64,000 bases of DNA from Spirosoma arboris (GTDB lineage: Bacteria; Bacteroidota; Bacteroidia; Cytophagales; Spirosomataceae), in assembly GCF_009754945.1 (NCBI RefSeq), contig NZ_WPIN01000005.1:496001-560000 (forward strand), given 5' to 3'. Position 1 is the first letter of the stretch, and each line of letters starts with the position of its first letter. A model generated the notes under the pieces. It searched no databases, had not been told where the DNA came from, and was given only the letters and a program-made list of their open reading frames with translations. The position numbers and the translations under genes were made by a program. This document shows positions 51,964 through 60,856 of this stretch, in pieces.

Positions 51964-53076
51964 ATGAACTACACCCGAATGCCGATTGAAATCGAGTCGC
52001 CGGAAGAAATCGGCTATTCAACTATTCAGTACAATCTGGCCGAAAGTTCGGTGCGCGACATTCATTTGAAAGATTTAAATCTCAATTTAAATGACGTACT
52101 CTTGTGTTATGGACATCACCGAGGGCATCCCGATTTGCTTGCCTGTATCGCCAGCGAGAGTTCGATTCTAAAGCCAGACGATGTGCTGGTTTGTAGTGGT
52201 GCGGCCACTGCATTATTTATCATAGCCACTACCCTGCTCAACTCAACCGACCATCTGATTGTGGTGCGCCCGAATTACGGAACTAACCTCGAAACACCGC
52301 GCGCCATCAATTGTGCCATGAGTATTATCGACCTAACGTTCGATGAAAAATTTGCTTTAGATGTCGATCAGATACGTCAATCTATTCAACCCAATACCCG
52401 ACTCATTAGCATTACCAATCCTCATAATCCGACAGGCACGGTTATTCCCGAAGCTATTCTGAATGAATTAGTTGAGCTGGCCGAAGAGCACAATTGCTAT
52501 TTGCTCGTTGATGAAACCTACCGCTATCTGAATTTCCAAACACCACTTCTCCCCTATTTAGCCGAGAAAAGTAAGCGCGTGATTTCGGTTAGTTCACTGT
52601 CGAAAGCGTTTGGCGTTCCGGGTATCCGTATTGGCTGGATCATTTGTCGCGACGCAGAACTGATGACCCGGTTTCTGGCGGCCAAGGAACAAATTATGAT
52701 TACCAATTCGGTAGTGGATGAACAGATCGCTCTGCACATTCTACAAAATCAGGAAAGTCTGTTACAGGAGACCCATCAGCAGATTAGAACCAATTTTGCG
52801 ATTATCAGTCAATTTTTTACTCAGAATACGTATCTGGAATGGGTAGAGCCCACTGCTGGTGTTGTCTGTTTCCCACGACTAAAAGCGGGTTATTCCATCA
52901 ATACGACAGCGTTTTACGAATCCCTGTATTCGAACTACCAAACCCTTGTAGGACCAGGCCATTGGTTCGAACAGGACAAAACCTACATGCGCATCGGCTT
53001 TGGATACCCTACAGCCGATGAGTTAGTGGCTGGCCTGCAAAACCTTGAACGGTGCCTGATGGAACATATAAAATAG
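51964..53076 (+). CDS. PLP-dependent aminotransferase, class I/II
   Basis: A 370-residue fold-type I aminotransferase. The PLP Lys214 is in VSSLSKAFGVPG; Asn155 (NPHNPTGT), Asp183 and Tyr186 (LVDETYRY) contact the cofactor; the chain is complete. The substrate amino acid is unknown; the overall shape is like the small aspartate/histidinol-phosphate-type aminotransferases. It ends directly against the stop of the convergent beta-lactamase-like gene. Confidence 0.85.
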   Translation: MNYTRMPIEIESPEEIGYSTIQYNLAESSVRDIHLKDLNLNLNDVLLCYGHHRGHPDLLACIASESSILKPDDVLVCSGAATALFIIATTLLNSTDHLIVVRPNYGTNLETPRAINCAMSIIDLTFDEKFALDVDQIRQSIQPNTRLISITNPHNPTGTVIPEAILNELVELAEEHNCYLLVDETYRYLNFQTPLLPYLAEKSKRVISVSSLSKAFGVPGIRIGWIICRDAELMTRFLAAKEQIMITNSVVDEQIALHILQNQESLLQETHQQIRTNFAIISQFFTQNTYLEWVEPTAGVVCFPRLKAGYSINTTAFYESLYSNYQTLVGPGHWFEQDKTYMRIGFGYPTADELVAGLQNLERCLMEHIK

Positions 53077-53997
53077 TCATTTCCCCTGCGTTACATACCG
53101 ATAAATCCATTCGGATACTGTGGCCATAACGCCCGATGTTAGCTTGTCGTCTTTAATATCTTTCGACAATAGAACCAGTACATATTTCCGACCATCGGGT
53201 AGCAAAACAATACCTGAATCGTGGCGAACACCCGTAATGGAACCTGTTTTGTGAGCTACTTTCACATCGTTCGGAAGCTTAGCGGGAATAGCATCGTTAA
53301 ATTTCTGATCCAATAAAGTAGCAATCATAGCTTTCGACGCTTCGGGACTCACGGCCTGGCCAGTAGCAATCTTGTCAAAAATCAGCATCAGGTCGTAGGC
53401 TGTGGTTGAGTTATTAAGTCCCTTAGCAAAGGCTTTTGAATCTTCGACACCTCGCCGAACCTGAATGTCTTTAGCGCCTAAATCGCGCATGGTTTGCAAT
53501 ACGTTTGGCGCACCCACAAGCTCAATGATTAGGTTAGTTGCTAAATTGCTACTGACCGTGATCATGTCATAAACCAAAGAAGCCAGTGTTCGCTTAGTCC
53601 CAATCTGTTTATAGGTAATTGAATCACTATCCGACGAAACCGGCAGCGTGTATGGACTCCCATCAACAATGCTTTTAAACTCAGTCTTTATCAGGATAGA
53701 ATCTGACAGCGACAGTTTCCCCTGAGCCTGTTGTTTATAGACTTCAATCATAACCGGAGTTTTCATAGTGCTAGCCGCATGAAATACCTCTCGCTCTCGG
53801 ATCAATAATTCTTCTCCAGTTGCCACATTCCTGAAGGCAACAGCAAAAACACCGGGGTATTTACTAAACTCCTGCTCAATTTTCTGGCGCAATTCGGGCA
53901 GTGTAAGGCGGGATTGAGCACCTAACGAGAGCCAGGCAGCCGATAAACAAATAAGAAGTAGCGATAGCAAACGAACTTTGAGGTTAAGATACTGCAT
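53077..53997 (-). CDS. class A beta-lactamase-like serine hydrolase
   Basis: A 306-residue secreted protein (signal: LLICLSAAWLSLGAQ). The active Ser is in the motif STMK, the second motif is SSN (in MITVSSNLATNLI, replacing SDN) and the third is KTG (HKTGSITG). A glutamate in VRRGVEDSKAF may stand for the general base. It might be a true beta-lactamase or a related penicillin-interacting hydrolase. The start used begins the signal peptide; the open frame begins 16 codons earlier. Confidence 0.82.
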   Translation of the reverse strand: MQYLNLKVRLLSLLLICLSAAWLSLGAQSRLTLPELRQKIEQEFSKYPGVFAVAFRNVATGEELLIREREVFHAASTMKTPVMIEVYKQQAQGKLSLSDSILIKTEFKSIVDGSPYTLPVSSDSDSITYKQIGTKRTLASLVYDMITVSSNLATNLIIELVGAPNVLQTMRDLGAKDIQVRRGVEDSKAFAKGLNNSTTAYDLMLIFDKIATGQAVSPEASKAMIATLLDQKFNDAIPAKLPNDVKVAHKTGSITGVRHDSGIVLLPDGRKYVLVLLSKDIKDDKLTSGVMATVSEWIYRYVTQGK

Positions 53998-54264
53998 AGT
54001 TTCAGGTTGTATAAATGATACTGAGGATCGCCAAAATTTAGTCAATTAGGCGCATTTTTTAGTGTAGCAACCCAAATTATACCGCACTTAGCCAATAGCT
54101 ACAATTCCTCTGAAGCAGCCTGTTTCCTATGTTCGAGTGCTGTTTTTTGTGTATTATTACCTTATTCTCAATTCTTGCTAAAAATCTGTCAGACAAGTTG
54201 CCTGACAATGAATTTCTGACAATTAAAACGAGGATTTATACAACCAGTTAACTACTAGTTTCTA

Positions 54265-55446
54265 ATGGATTTTTCGACGTACAAAAAAAGTACAGCGTCT
54301 GTATGGGCGGGTGAAACCGAGCCAACTGCCAATGGTGCCGTTACAACGCCAATCGTGCGAAGTGTTGCCTTTGCTTACCATGATCTGGACGAATGGCACA
54401 ATGTAGCAACCGGCAAAGCTGAGGGCTACATTTACAGCCGGAACACAAACCCAACTGTACACGTACTCGAAGAAAAAATCCGAATCCTGGAAGGTGCCAA
54501 AGCCGCTACTTCCTTTGCTACAGGCATGGGTGCCATTAGTAATACATTGTTTGCTCTATTGGCGCCCGGCAAACGAGTTGTTTCGCTCAATGATACTTAC
54601 GGTGGTGCCAGTCGGATTTTTCTCGATTTTCTGCCACGCTATCAGGTAAATGTCACGCTCTGCGACACAACGGATTTCGATGCACTCGAAACCGAAATCG
54701 CTAAAGGCTGCGACGTTCTCTACCTGGAAACACCAACCAATCCGACCCTTAAAATTGTCGATATAGCTCGATTAGCGGCCGCGGCCAAAAAAGTAGGTGC
54801 CATTACCGTCGTTGACAATACGTTTGCAACCCCTATCAATCAAAACCCACTGGCGCTGGGCGCTGATCTGGTTGTTCATAGTGCGACTAAATTTCTCGGC
54901 GGCCACTCCGATGCGATGGGTGGTGTTCTTTGTGGTGCTAAGGCCCTAGTTGAGAAAGTGTTCCAGTTCCGGGAAATCAACGGAGCCAGTCTTCAAGCTG
55001 ATCCGGCGTATATGATTGCCCGGGGAATGAAAACTCTGGAACTCCGCATTGAACGCCAAAACGCGTCGGCACTGACCATTGCCAGGTATTTAAAAGCACA
55101 TCCTAAAGTTAGCAATGTGTTCTATCCCGGTCTCGAAACCCATCCCGGCCACGACATTGCTAAAACGCAGATGTCCGGCTTTGGCGGTATTATGAGTTTT
55201 TCACTGAACGGTGGCTACGATCATGTGAAGAAATTTCTGCCCAAACTCCAGTTTGTGCACCTGGCTGCCAGCCTTGGCTCAGTGAGTACATTAGCTGGGC
55301 CGCCGAGAACCACCAGCCACGTCGAACTCACCGAAGCACAACGCAAGCAGCTTGGTATTCCCGAAAGCCTGATCCGGTACTCAGTCGGTATCGAGAACGT
55401 AGAGGATTTACTTACTGATCTGGAAAATGCCCTGGCCTCTTTATAG
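54265..55446 (+). CDS. cystathionine gamma-synthase/lyase family PLP enzyme
   Basis: A 393-residue Cys/Met metabolism PLP enzyme. The PLP Lys209 is in VHSATKFLGGHSDAMGG; YSRNTNPTVHVLE (58-70), ATGMGAISNT and the late GLETHPGHDIA are family marks. Members include cystathionine gamma-synthase, gamma-lyase and O-acetylhomoserine sulfhydrylase, not separable here. It sits between two beta-lactamase-fold genes. Confidence 0.9.
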   Translation: MDFSTYKKSTASVWAGETEPTANGAVTTPIVRSVAFAYHDLDEWHNVATGKAEGYIYSRNTNPTVHVLEEKIRILEGAKAATSFATGMGAISNTLFALLAPGKRVVSLNDTYGGASRIFLDFLPRYQVNVTLCDTTDFDALETEIAKGCDVLYLETPTNPTLKIVDIARLAAAAKKVGAITVVDNTFATPINQNPLALGADLVVHSATKFLGGHSDAMGGVLCGAKALVEKVFQFREINGASLQADPAYMIARGMKTLELRIERQNASALTIARYLKAHPKVSNVFYPGLETHPGHDIAKTQMSGFGGIMSFSLNGGYDHVKKFLPKLQFVHLAASLGSVSTLAGPPRTTSHVELTEAQRKQLGIPESLIRYSVGIENVEDLLTDLENALASL

Positions 55447-55480
55447 TCTACGGCTCGCGCGACACTAACCTCAATAACCA

Positions 55481-56524
55481 ATGAAAAAACTCACTTCACT
55501 ACTACTTGGCCTTCTACTTCTGGCTAATTTTCAGGGCAGTGCTCAAACTGCTACATCGACAAAAAAAACGTCTGATATAGCCACCCAACGACTGGAACAG
55601 GAACTAGAGAGTATTGCGAAACTAGCCAAGGGCAAAGTGGGTGTTTGTGCACTGCATCTTGAGTCGGGCAAACAGATTAGTTTAAATGTACAGGAACGAT
55701 TTCCGATGGCCAGCACCGTTAAGGTAGCCATTGCCGTACAACTCTTTACCCTCATTGAGCAAGGCAAACTGTCTTTGATGACGATGGTCGATTTGCAACC
55801 TTCAGATCTCCATCCGGGTAGTGGCACGCTGGATGTCCTCTTCGCAAAACCCGGCGTTCAGTTGTCTGTTCAGAATCTGCTCGAACTAATGATGGTCATT
55901 AGTGATAACTCAGCAACGGATATTCTCCTTCGTCTGGTGGGCGGTACCGAAGCCGTTCAGAATCGGGTGAAGGCATTGGGCATTAAAGGTATGTCTGTTG
56001 ATCGAACCATTATCCAACTGCTGGCTGATCTCGATGGTATTACGCTCCCTCCGAGCAGTCAATGGACGCTTGGATTCTATGCCAAACTAGATAGCGCCAC
56101 TACGCCAGCTATGAAGCGGGAAGCGGGCGTTAAACTCATCACCGATCCACGTGACACATCGACGCCCGAAGCGATGGTTAACTTATTGGCTCAAATTTAT
56201 CGGGGAACGGCGCTCAAGCCCGAAAGTAGGGCTCTATTACTGGGGGTTATGGAACGTTGCCGGGGTGGTGCTGCCCGACTCAAAGGCTATTTACCACCGA
56301 ATACAATCATTGCCCATAAAACGGGTTCACTGGATGGTAGTGCCACCGACGATGTAGGTATCATCACCTTACCGGGCGATGCAGGCCATATTGCGATTGC
56401 CGTTTTCGTTGGTGACTCACCTATGCCAACTGCCGAACGTGAGCAGGTTATTGCGCATAGTGCCCGCTCGATTTATGATTACTTTTTGTATCAGCCGCCC
56501 GTCATGCCTACTTCGGCCCGGTGA
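55481..56524 (+). CDS. class A beta-lactamase homologue lacking the usual Glu166
   Basis: A 347-residue protein with a signal peptide (LLLLANFQGSAQ). Motifs: Ser78-T-V-K81, SDN at 141-143 and KTG in HKTGSLDG. About 36 residues after the SDN Ser, where the catalytic Glu (E166) normally lies, the sequence is VDRTIIQLLAD with no acid at that position. Deacylation would be weak, so it may be a penicillin-binding or signalling protein rather than an efficient beta-lactamase. It begins 34 bases after the PLP enzyme. Confidence 0.8.
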   Translation: MKKLTSLLLGLLLLANFQGSAQTATSTKKTSDIATQRLEQELESIAKLAKGKVGVCALHLESGKQISLNVQERFPMASTVKVAIAVQLFTLIEQGKLSLMTMVDLQPSDLHPGSGTLDVLFAKPGVQLSVQNLLELMMVISDNSATDILLRLVGGTEAVQNRVKALGIKGMSVDRTIIQLLADLDGITLPPSSQWTLGFYAKLDSATTPAMKREAGVKLITDPRDTSTPEAMVNLLAQIYRGTALKPESRALLLGVMERCRGGAARLKGYLPPNTIIAHKTGSLDGSATDDVGIITLPGDAGHIAIAVFVGDSPMPTAEREQVIAHSARSIYDYFLYQPPVMPTSAR

Positions 56525-56550
56525 TTGGGATAGTGCAAGAGCACTATTCC

Positions 56551-57303
56551 TTATCCAACTCGGCTAGCGACTAAATTAATGAGCGTATTCACGACGAAGG
56601 CAATGCCGAACGAGACAGCAATCGAAAATGAAGGCAACAAATAAGCTTGCATGATTAGAAAGGTAGTAAAACCTAATAATCCGAGTACAAGTCCACGCAA
56701 CGTCGTAATAGTCGCATTACTACCCTGAAGTGAATGGGAAAAGATAGCCAGGATTGACGTCAGGATGGGAAAGGGGGTTAGAATTCCACTCCAGTTCGGC
56801 CCCAGAACACTGGCTAATCCGGTGATGGCCAGTACAAACAGGGTGGCAACAAACATTCGAATGGGAATATCGAACGGTAGCCTTTTGCCGTTGGTAGGTT
56901 GTTCGGTAGGGACAGGAAAAAATCGTAGCGCCAGCAGAACAGAACCCATCACCAAGCCATAACTCACCAACAGATTTAGCTGTAAATAATTGACCAGCAC
57001 AGCAGTGATCGTATAAATCACATACGATAAGAGGAGCGTAGGTAACCAGGTCAGTTTTTGAGAGAAGACGGAATAGCTGAAACAAAAGCTAATCAACGCC
57101 AGAATCCCTGTCATAGTACCTTGAATGGCCTGAATACCAAATGCTTTACCCTGCTCGAAAATAAAAAATAGGAGAATAGGCCCGGCAACCCACGGCATAC
57201 TACCAATCAGCCCTCCCAGCTTATTCCCCCATTTCCGAATCGACAGAGTAACCAGCGCAATAACGACCGGTATAAGGGTCACTTTAAGAAGGAGAAGATT
57301 CAT
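56551..57303 (-). CDS. membrane protein with internal duplication
   Basis: A 250-residue membrane protein with eight hydrophobic segments in two similar halves (for example GGLIGSMPWVAGPILLF against SGILTPFPILTSILAIF). Duplicated four-helix units are common in small transporters. The family is not recognised. It starts 27 bases downstream of the convergent-free Hsp70-like gene on the same strand, so they may be co-transcribed. Confidence 0.65.
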   Translation of the reverse strand: MNLLLLKVTLIPVVIALVTLSIRKWGNKLGGLIGSMPWVAGPILLFFIFEQGKAFGIQAIQGTMTGILALISFCFSYSVFSQKLTWLPTLLLSYVIYTITAVLVNYLQLNLLVSYGLVMGSVLLALRFFPVPTEQPTNGKRLPFDIPIRMFVATLFVLAITGLASVLGPNWSGILTPFPILTSILAIFSHSLQGSNATITTLRGLVLGLLGFTTFLIMQAYLLPSFSIAVSFGIAFVVNTLINLVASRVG

Positions 57304-57330
57304 TTTAGTTTAGATTCTATACCTATTACC

Positions 57331-58611
57331 TTAATTAGCCAAAGTGATAGCCCGTTTGCCAAATTTATTCTCACTATCGTAGGCCAGGCCAAGGCCAACA
57401 CTGGAGAGCTTATTTTCATCGGCGATGGCGGCATTGGGAAAGAGCCGTTTAAATTCAGCCTGAATGGAATGTACTTCGGTTGACCCACCCGTTAGAATGA
57501 CTAAATCAATCGCTTCCCGTTTCACACCAGCTTCCTGAAGACACTGCCGGGCCGAAGCCGCTATTTTCTCAACTTCACCTTCAATAGACTTTTCGAACAG
57601 CGTACGTTTGATCGGCACAAAAAAGCCTTCCTCAATAAAGTCAAGTGCGGCATCGTGCTCATTCTGCGCCGAAAGTGCAATTTTCGATCCTTCGGCAGCG
57701 GCCAGCAACGTATGCCCTGTTTCGTCTTCGAGCACTTTTAAAAGTCGCTTATACCGTTTTTTATCATGCGACTGATGGAGCAGTTGCCGTACCTGCATGA
57801 TTGTTTTAGGTGTGTATAGAAAGTTAACTTTACTCCATTCGGCCAGATCATAAAATGGCTTCAACGGCACCTCTAAATTCTTCTCTCCGTATGTGCTTCT
57901 ATAGCCCAGCTCAGGCATAATGGCTGCCAGACTTAGTTCTTTATCAAAATCATTCCCCCCAATCCGTACCCCGGTATTGGCCAGAATATCCGATGACCGA
58001 TCCGGTTTATGGATGTATTTATTCGACAACTTAATGACTGTAAAATCGGACGTGCCACCACCCAGATCGGCGACAATGGCTAGTTTTTCAGCACTTAGTT
58101 GCGCTTCGTGAGCAAAGGCGGCCGCAATAGGTTCAAACTGGAAGTCGATGTATTTGAAGCCAATTCGCTGAGCAATCAACTGCAATTCCGACTGTGCGCG
58201 ACTATCCGCTCCAGGATCATTATCGACAAAATGAACAGGGCGCCCCATCACCACATGCTCTATTTCCTGACCGGCCACCGAATCGGCTTTGTCCTTTACG
58301 TGCTTTAAAAAGGCCGTGATGATCGACGAAAAATTCATAGATGCGCCATTCACCAGCGTACCCTGTTTCATTAGCGATGTTCCCAAAACTCGCTTTAAAC
58401 TCCGCATGAACCGACCTTCCTGCCGATCGAAGAATAGATTAACGGCTGTTCTACCATAGAATGCCTTGTTATTGCTTCGCTGAAAGAAAATTGCGCTCGG
58501 AATCGTTACCGATGCGTTTTCAACTGGCACGAGACTGATTTCACCGTCATTGGCAATGGCTACGCTTGTATTTGATGTACCGAAGTCGATTCCGCAAGAA
58601 AGTGTTGTCAT
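57331..58611 (-). CDS. Hsp70-family ATPase (YegD-like)
   Basis: A 426-residue protein consisting only of the Hsp70 nucleotide-binding domain: CGIDFGTSNTSVAIANDG at the start (phosphate 1), IVADLGGGTSDFTV (phosphate 2) and VILTGGSTEVHSIQ near 380 (adenosine). The substrate-binding domain of DnaK is missing, as in E. coli YegD. Client and function unknown. Confidence 0.88.
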   Translation of the reverse strand: MTTLSCGIDFGTSNTSVAIANDGEISLVPVENASVTIPSAIFFQRSNNKAFYGRTAVNLFFDRQEGRFMRSLKRVLGTSLMKQGTLVNGASMNFSSIITAFLKHVKDKADSVAGQEIEHVVMGRPVHFVDNDPGADSRAQSELQLIAQRIGFKYIDFQFEPIAAAFAHEAQLSAEKLAIVADLGGGTSDFTVIKLSNKYIHKPDRSSDILANTGVRIGGNDFDKELSLAAIMPELGYRSTYGEKNLEVPLKPFYDLAEWSKVNFLYTPKTIMQVRQLLHQSHDKKRYKRLLKVLEDETGHTLLAAAEGSKIALSAQNEHDAALDFIEEGFFVPIKRTLFEKSIEGEVEKIAASARQCLQEAGVKREAIDLVILTGGSTEVHSIQAEFKRLFPNAAIADENKLSSVGLGLAYDSENKFGKRAITLAN

Positions 58612-58795
58612 CCTCGAATGCGCGATTTTTAGTGGAAAAAGGGCGCAAATTTACGATTAAAAACTGGTTTATAGATCGCTGGCTCGTATGATTGTTAAGA
58701 TTAATCATAGTCTTCTGGCCTACTAAAAAATCAGCGACCTATTGCTATCCTGCTGCCACGAAAATCCTTACCTTAAGGCAAACAACCTGCTCCAT

Positions 58796-59563
58796 ATGAA
58801 AAAGTCTTTATCAAGCCGTTTCTGTTCAACAGGGTTATTGGCTTACTTTCTATCACTGGGCCTACTTTCCCCCCTTCTAGCCCAGCCAATGACGTATGAC
58901 CTCCCTAAAAGCAAGTATGGCCTCCCGGTGGTCAATGATGTAAAAATTTACAAAAAAATCGTAACGGCTGATCCCGATAATGAGCTGGTCGATATGCGTC
59001 AGATTTTGCCGGATGCTCAGTTTGACGTTACCTATGCAGATACGACCAATTTTCTAAAGCGAAAACTCTATCCGACGGCAGATGTATTCATGCGAAAGCC
59101 AGCTGCCATGGCTATTCGGCAGGCGAGCGAAAACCTGAAAAAGCAAGGATTTGGCTTGTTGCTCTTCGATGGTTATCGCCCTTATGCCATCACTGTACTT
59201 TTCTACGAAGAACACGGCGACACTACCTTTGTGGCCGACCCTAGAAAAGGATCAAAACACAACCGGGGTATGGCTATCGATCTATCACTTTTCGATCTAA
59301 AAACCGGCAAACGATTGTCGATGCCTTCGGGTTATGACGAATCGACACCACGTGCTTATCATAACTACATGGATTCTGACAGTGCATCGCTGGCCCACCG
59401 CGCCATTTTGCGATCAGCGATGGAAAAGGTCGGTTTCGCCATTTTCCCCTGGGAGTGGTGGCACTACGATTTTAAGGGTTGGGAAAGTTGCTTTACCTAC
59501 GATTTATCGCATGAAACAATCCGACAGGCCAACAAAACCCTCTCTAAAGCAAAAGCGAAGTAA
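58796..59563 (+). CDS. D-alanyl-D-alanine dipeptidase (VanX-like)
   Basis: A 255-residue M15D zinc peptidase with a signal peptide (LGLLSPLLAQ). Zinc ligands His155 (SKHNRGMAID), Asp162 and His223 (EWWHYDF), with the catalytic Glu220 and the Arg in FDGYRPY. It cuts D-Ala-D-Ala dipeptides in the periplasm and is likely a recycling/growth enzyme, not a vancomycin gene: no vanHA set is present. The start begins the signal peptide. Confidence 0.9.
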   Translation: MKKSLSSRFCSTGLLAYFLSLGLLSPLLAQPMTYDLPKSKYGLPVVNDVKIYKKIVTADPDNELVDMRQILPDAQFDVTYADTTNFLKRKLYPTADVFMRKPAAMAIRQASENLKKQGFGLLLFDGYRPYAITVLFYEEHGDTTFVADPRKGSKHNRGMAIDLSLFDLKTGKRLSMPSGYDESTPRAYHNYMDSDSASLAHRAILRSAMEKVGFAIFPWEWWHYDFKGWESCFTYDLSHETIRQANKTLSKAKAK

Positions 59564-59623
59564 TTTCCTAAGCCTTCCCGCTTCAGTACAACACAATACC
59601 TTTCCCTGGTGCTTACTTTTCTC

Positions 59624-59672
59624 ATCATAAAAAGAGCAGCTAACCGATCTGATTAGCTGCTCTTTTTATGAT
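59624..59672. terminator. bidirectional intrinsic terminator
   Basis: Perfect 20-bp arms (59624-59643 and 59653-59672; core AAAAAGAGCAGC) with a 9-base loop and A/T tracts at both ends, between convergent genes. Confidence 0.85.
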
Positions 59673-59691
59673 CTATTCCTTTAATGAAGCC

Positions 59692-60552
59692 TTATTCTTT
59701 CAAGCTTTTCAAATAGGCAATGCTCTTGGGCATTTGTTCGTATTCTTTATTGCTTTCATCCTCAATGTAATAGTGCTTCACGCCCGCTTTTTTCGCTAAG
59801 CGTAGAATTTCGGGAATGTTCACCTGACCATCGCCAAGGACAACGTCATTTTCGGGTGGTGTGCCTCCCGTCAAATCACCTTTAACGCCTTTTTTAAGGT
59901 CTTTCAGGTGCATGAGTTTATAGCGACTACCGTACTTTTTCAGCAAGGCAACCGGGTCTGCACCACCATGTTGCGTCCACAAGATGTCCATTTCGAATGA
60001 TACATATTGAGGATTGGTATTCTTAACAATGTAATCATACAGCGTACCATCTTCGTACGGATGAAATTCGTAGCCGTGATTATGATAACAGAAAGTAATT
60101 CCGTTATCCTTCATCGTTTTGCCGATCCGATTAAAATCCTCGACGGCTTTTTTGGCATTATCCAGGTTAAAACTCGCCTTTTGATGAGGAATCCAGGCGC
60201 ACATAATAAACGAAGCACCTAGCGCTTTTGCTTTATTAATCGCTGGCATAGGATCTTTTGCCAACTCCTCGTATCCGCCACCCGTTGCTGAGATTTTGAT
60301 CCCTCGCTCGTCGCATAATTTTTTAAATTCTGCTTCGGTCATTCCTTTGGGTGCTCCCCCTTCCATATCAGTGATACCCAGTGCTTTGATCGTATCTAAG
60401 GTTGCTATGACATTTTTCGGGAAGCTAGCCCGATAGGTATACGACTCAACCCCAATTGGAAATGTGTAAAGCTTGCCTTTCTGGGCAAAACTGTCTGTCA
60501 AACTGAGTAATGAAACGGTTGCTAAACACAACGAGAAAAAGGTTTTTTTCAT
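59692..60552 (-). CDS. sugar phosphate isomerase/epimerase-like, exported
   Basis: A 286-residue TIM-barrel protein of the AP endonuclease 2 family with a signal peptide (TVSLLSLTDSFAQKG). Barrel metal ligands can be read in FEMDILWTQHGG, the GITFCYHNHGYEF strand and HYYIEDESNKEYEQ. Such enzymes usually isomerise sugars inside cells; here the export signal places it in the periplasm. Substrate unknown. Confidence 0.8.
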   Translation of the reverse strand: MKKTFFSLCLATVSLLSLTDSFAQKGKLYTFPIGVESYTYRASFPKNVIATLDTIKALGITDMEGGAPKGMTEAEFKKLCDERGIKISATGGGYEELAKDPMPAINKAKALGASFIMCAWIPHQKASFNLDNAKKAVEDFNRIGKTMKDNGITFCYHNHGYEFHPYEDGTLYDYIVKNTNPQYVSFEMDILWTQHGGADPVALLKKYGSRYKLMHLKDLKKGVKGDLTGGTPPENDVVLGDGQVNIPEILRLAKKAGVKHYYIEDESNKEYEQMPKSIAYLKSLKE

Positions 60553-60856
60553 GGTTATCGGTTTTCTTTTTTAATTCATCAATTGCAGAAATGGCCGCAC
60601 GAGCCAGAAGCATAGGCTTGTTCTATAAGGCTTCATGAACCTCTTTTTTACTTAGTTCTTCTCATACATTCCTATCAGGCAACTTTCCTGTTCAGCGGAA
60701 TAGACCAATGCGCTTATACACTCGATTCAGTCCTTACAATTCAAGCAGAAGCTCCTTCCGTTTACCCATAGGTTTGAGCAGTTCAGGCAGATAGTGTATG
60801 GTTTCAAATGACGCCAGATAAAACTTTGCACCGTCAATTGTAAACAACAATCCGCT
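60553..60856. other. 304-bp divergent intergenic region
   Basis: Between the exported isomerase gene (minus) and the lipoprotein gene (plus). I see no gene, long repeat or exact TAnnTTTG match. Confidence 0.5.

Noticed and set aside
54046..54264. SAM riboswitch before the cystathionine gamma-synthase-like gene
   Set aside because: The short CTGACAA repeats there do not form a recognisable riboswitch fold.
58796..59563. Vancomycin resistance gene vanX
   Set aside because: No vanH, vanA or regulator is near, and the protein is exported; a peptidoglycan dipeptidase is the simpler reading.
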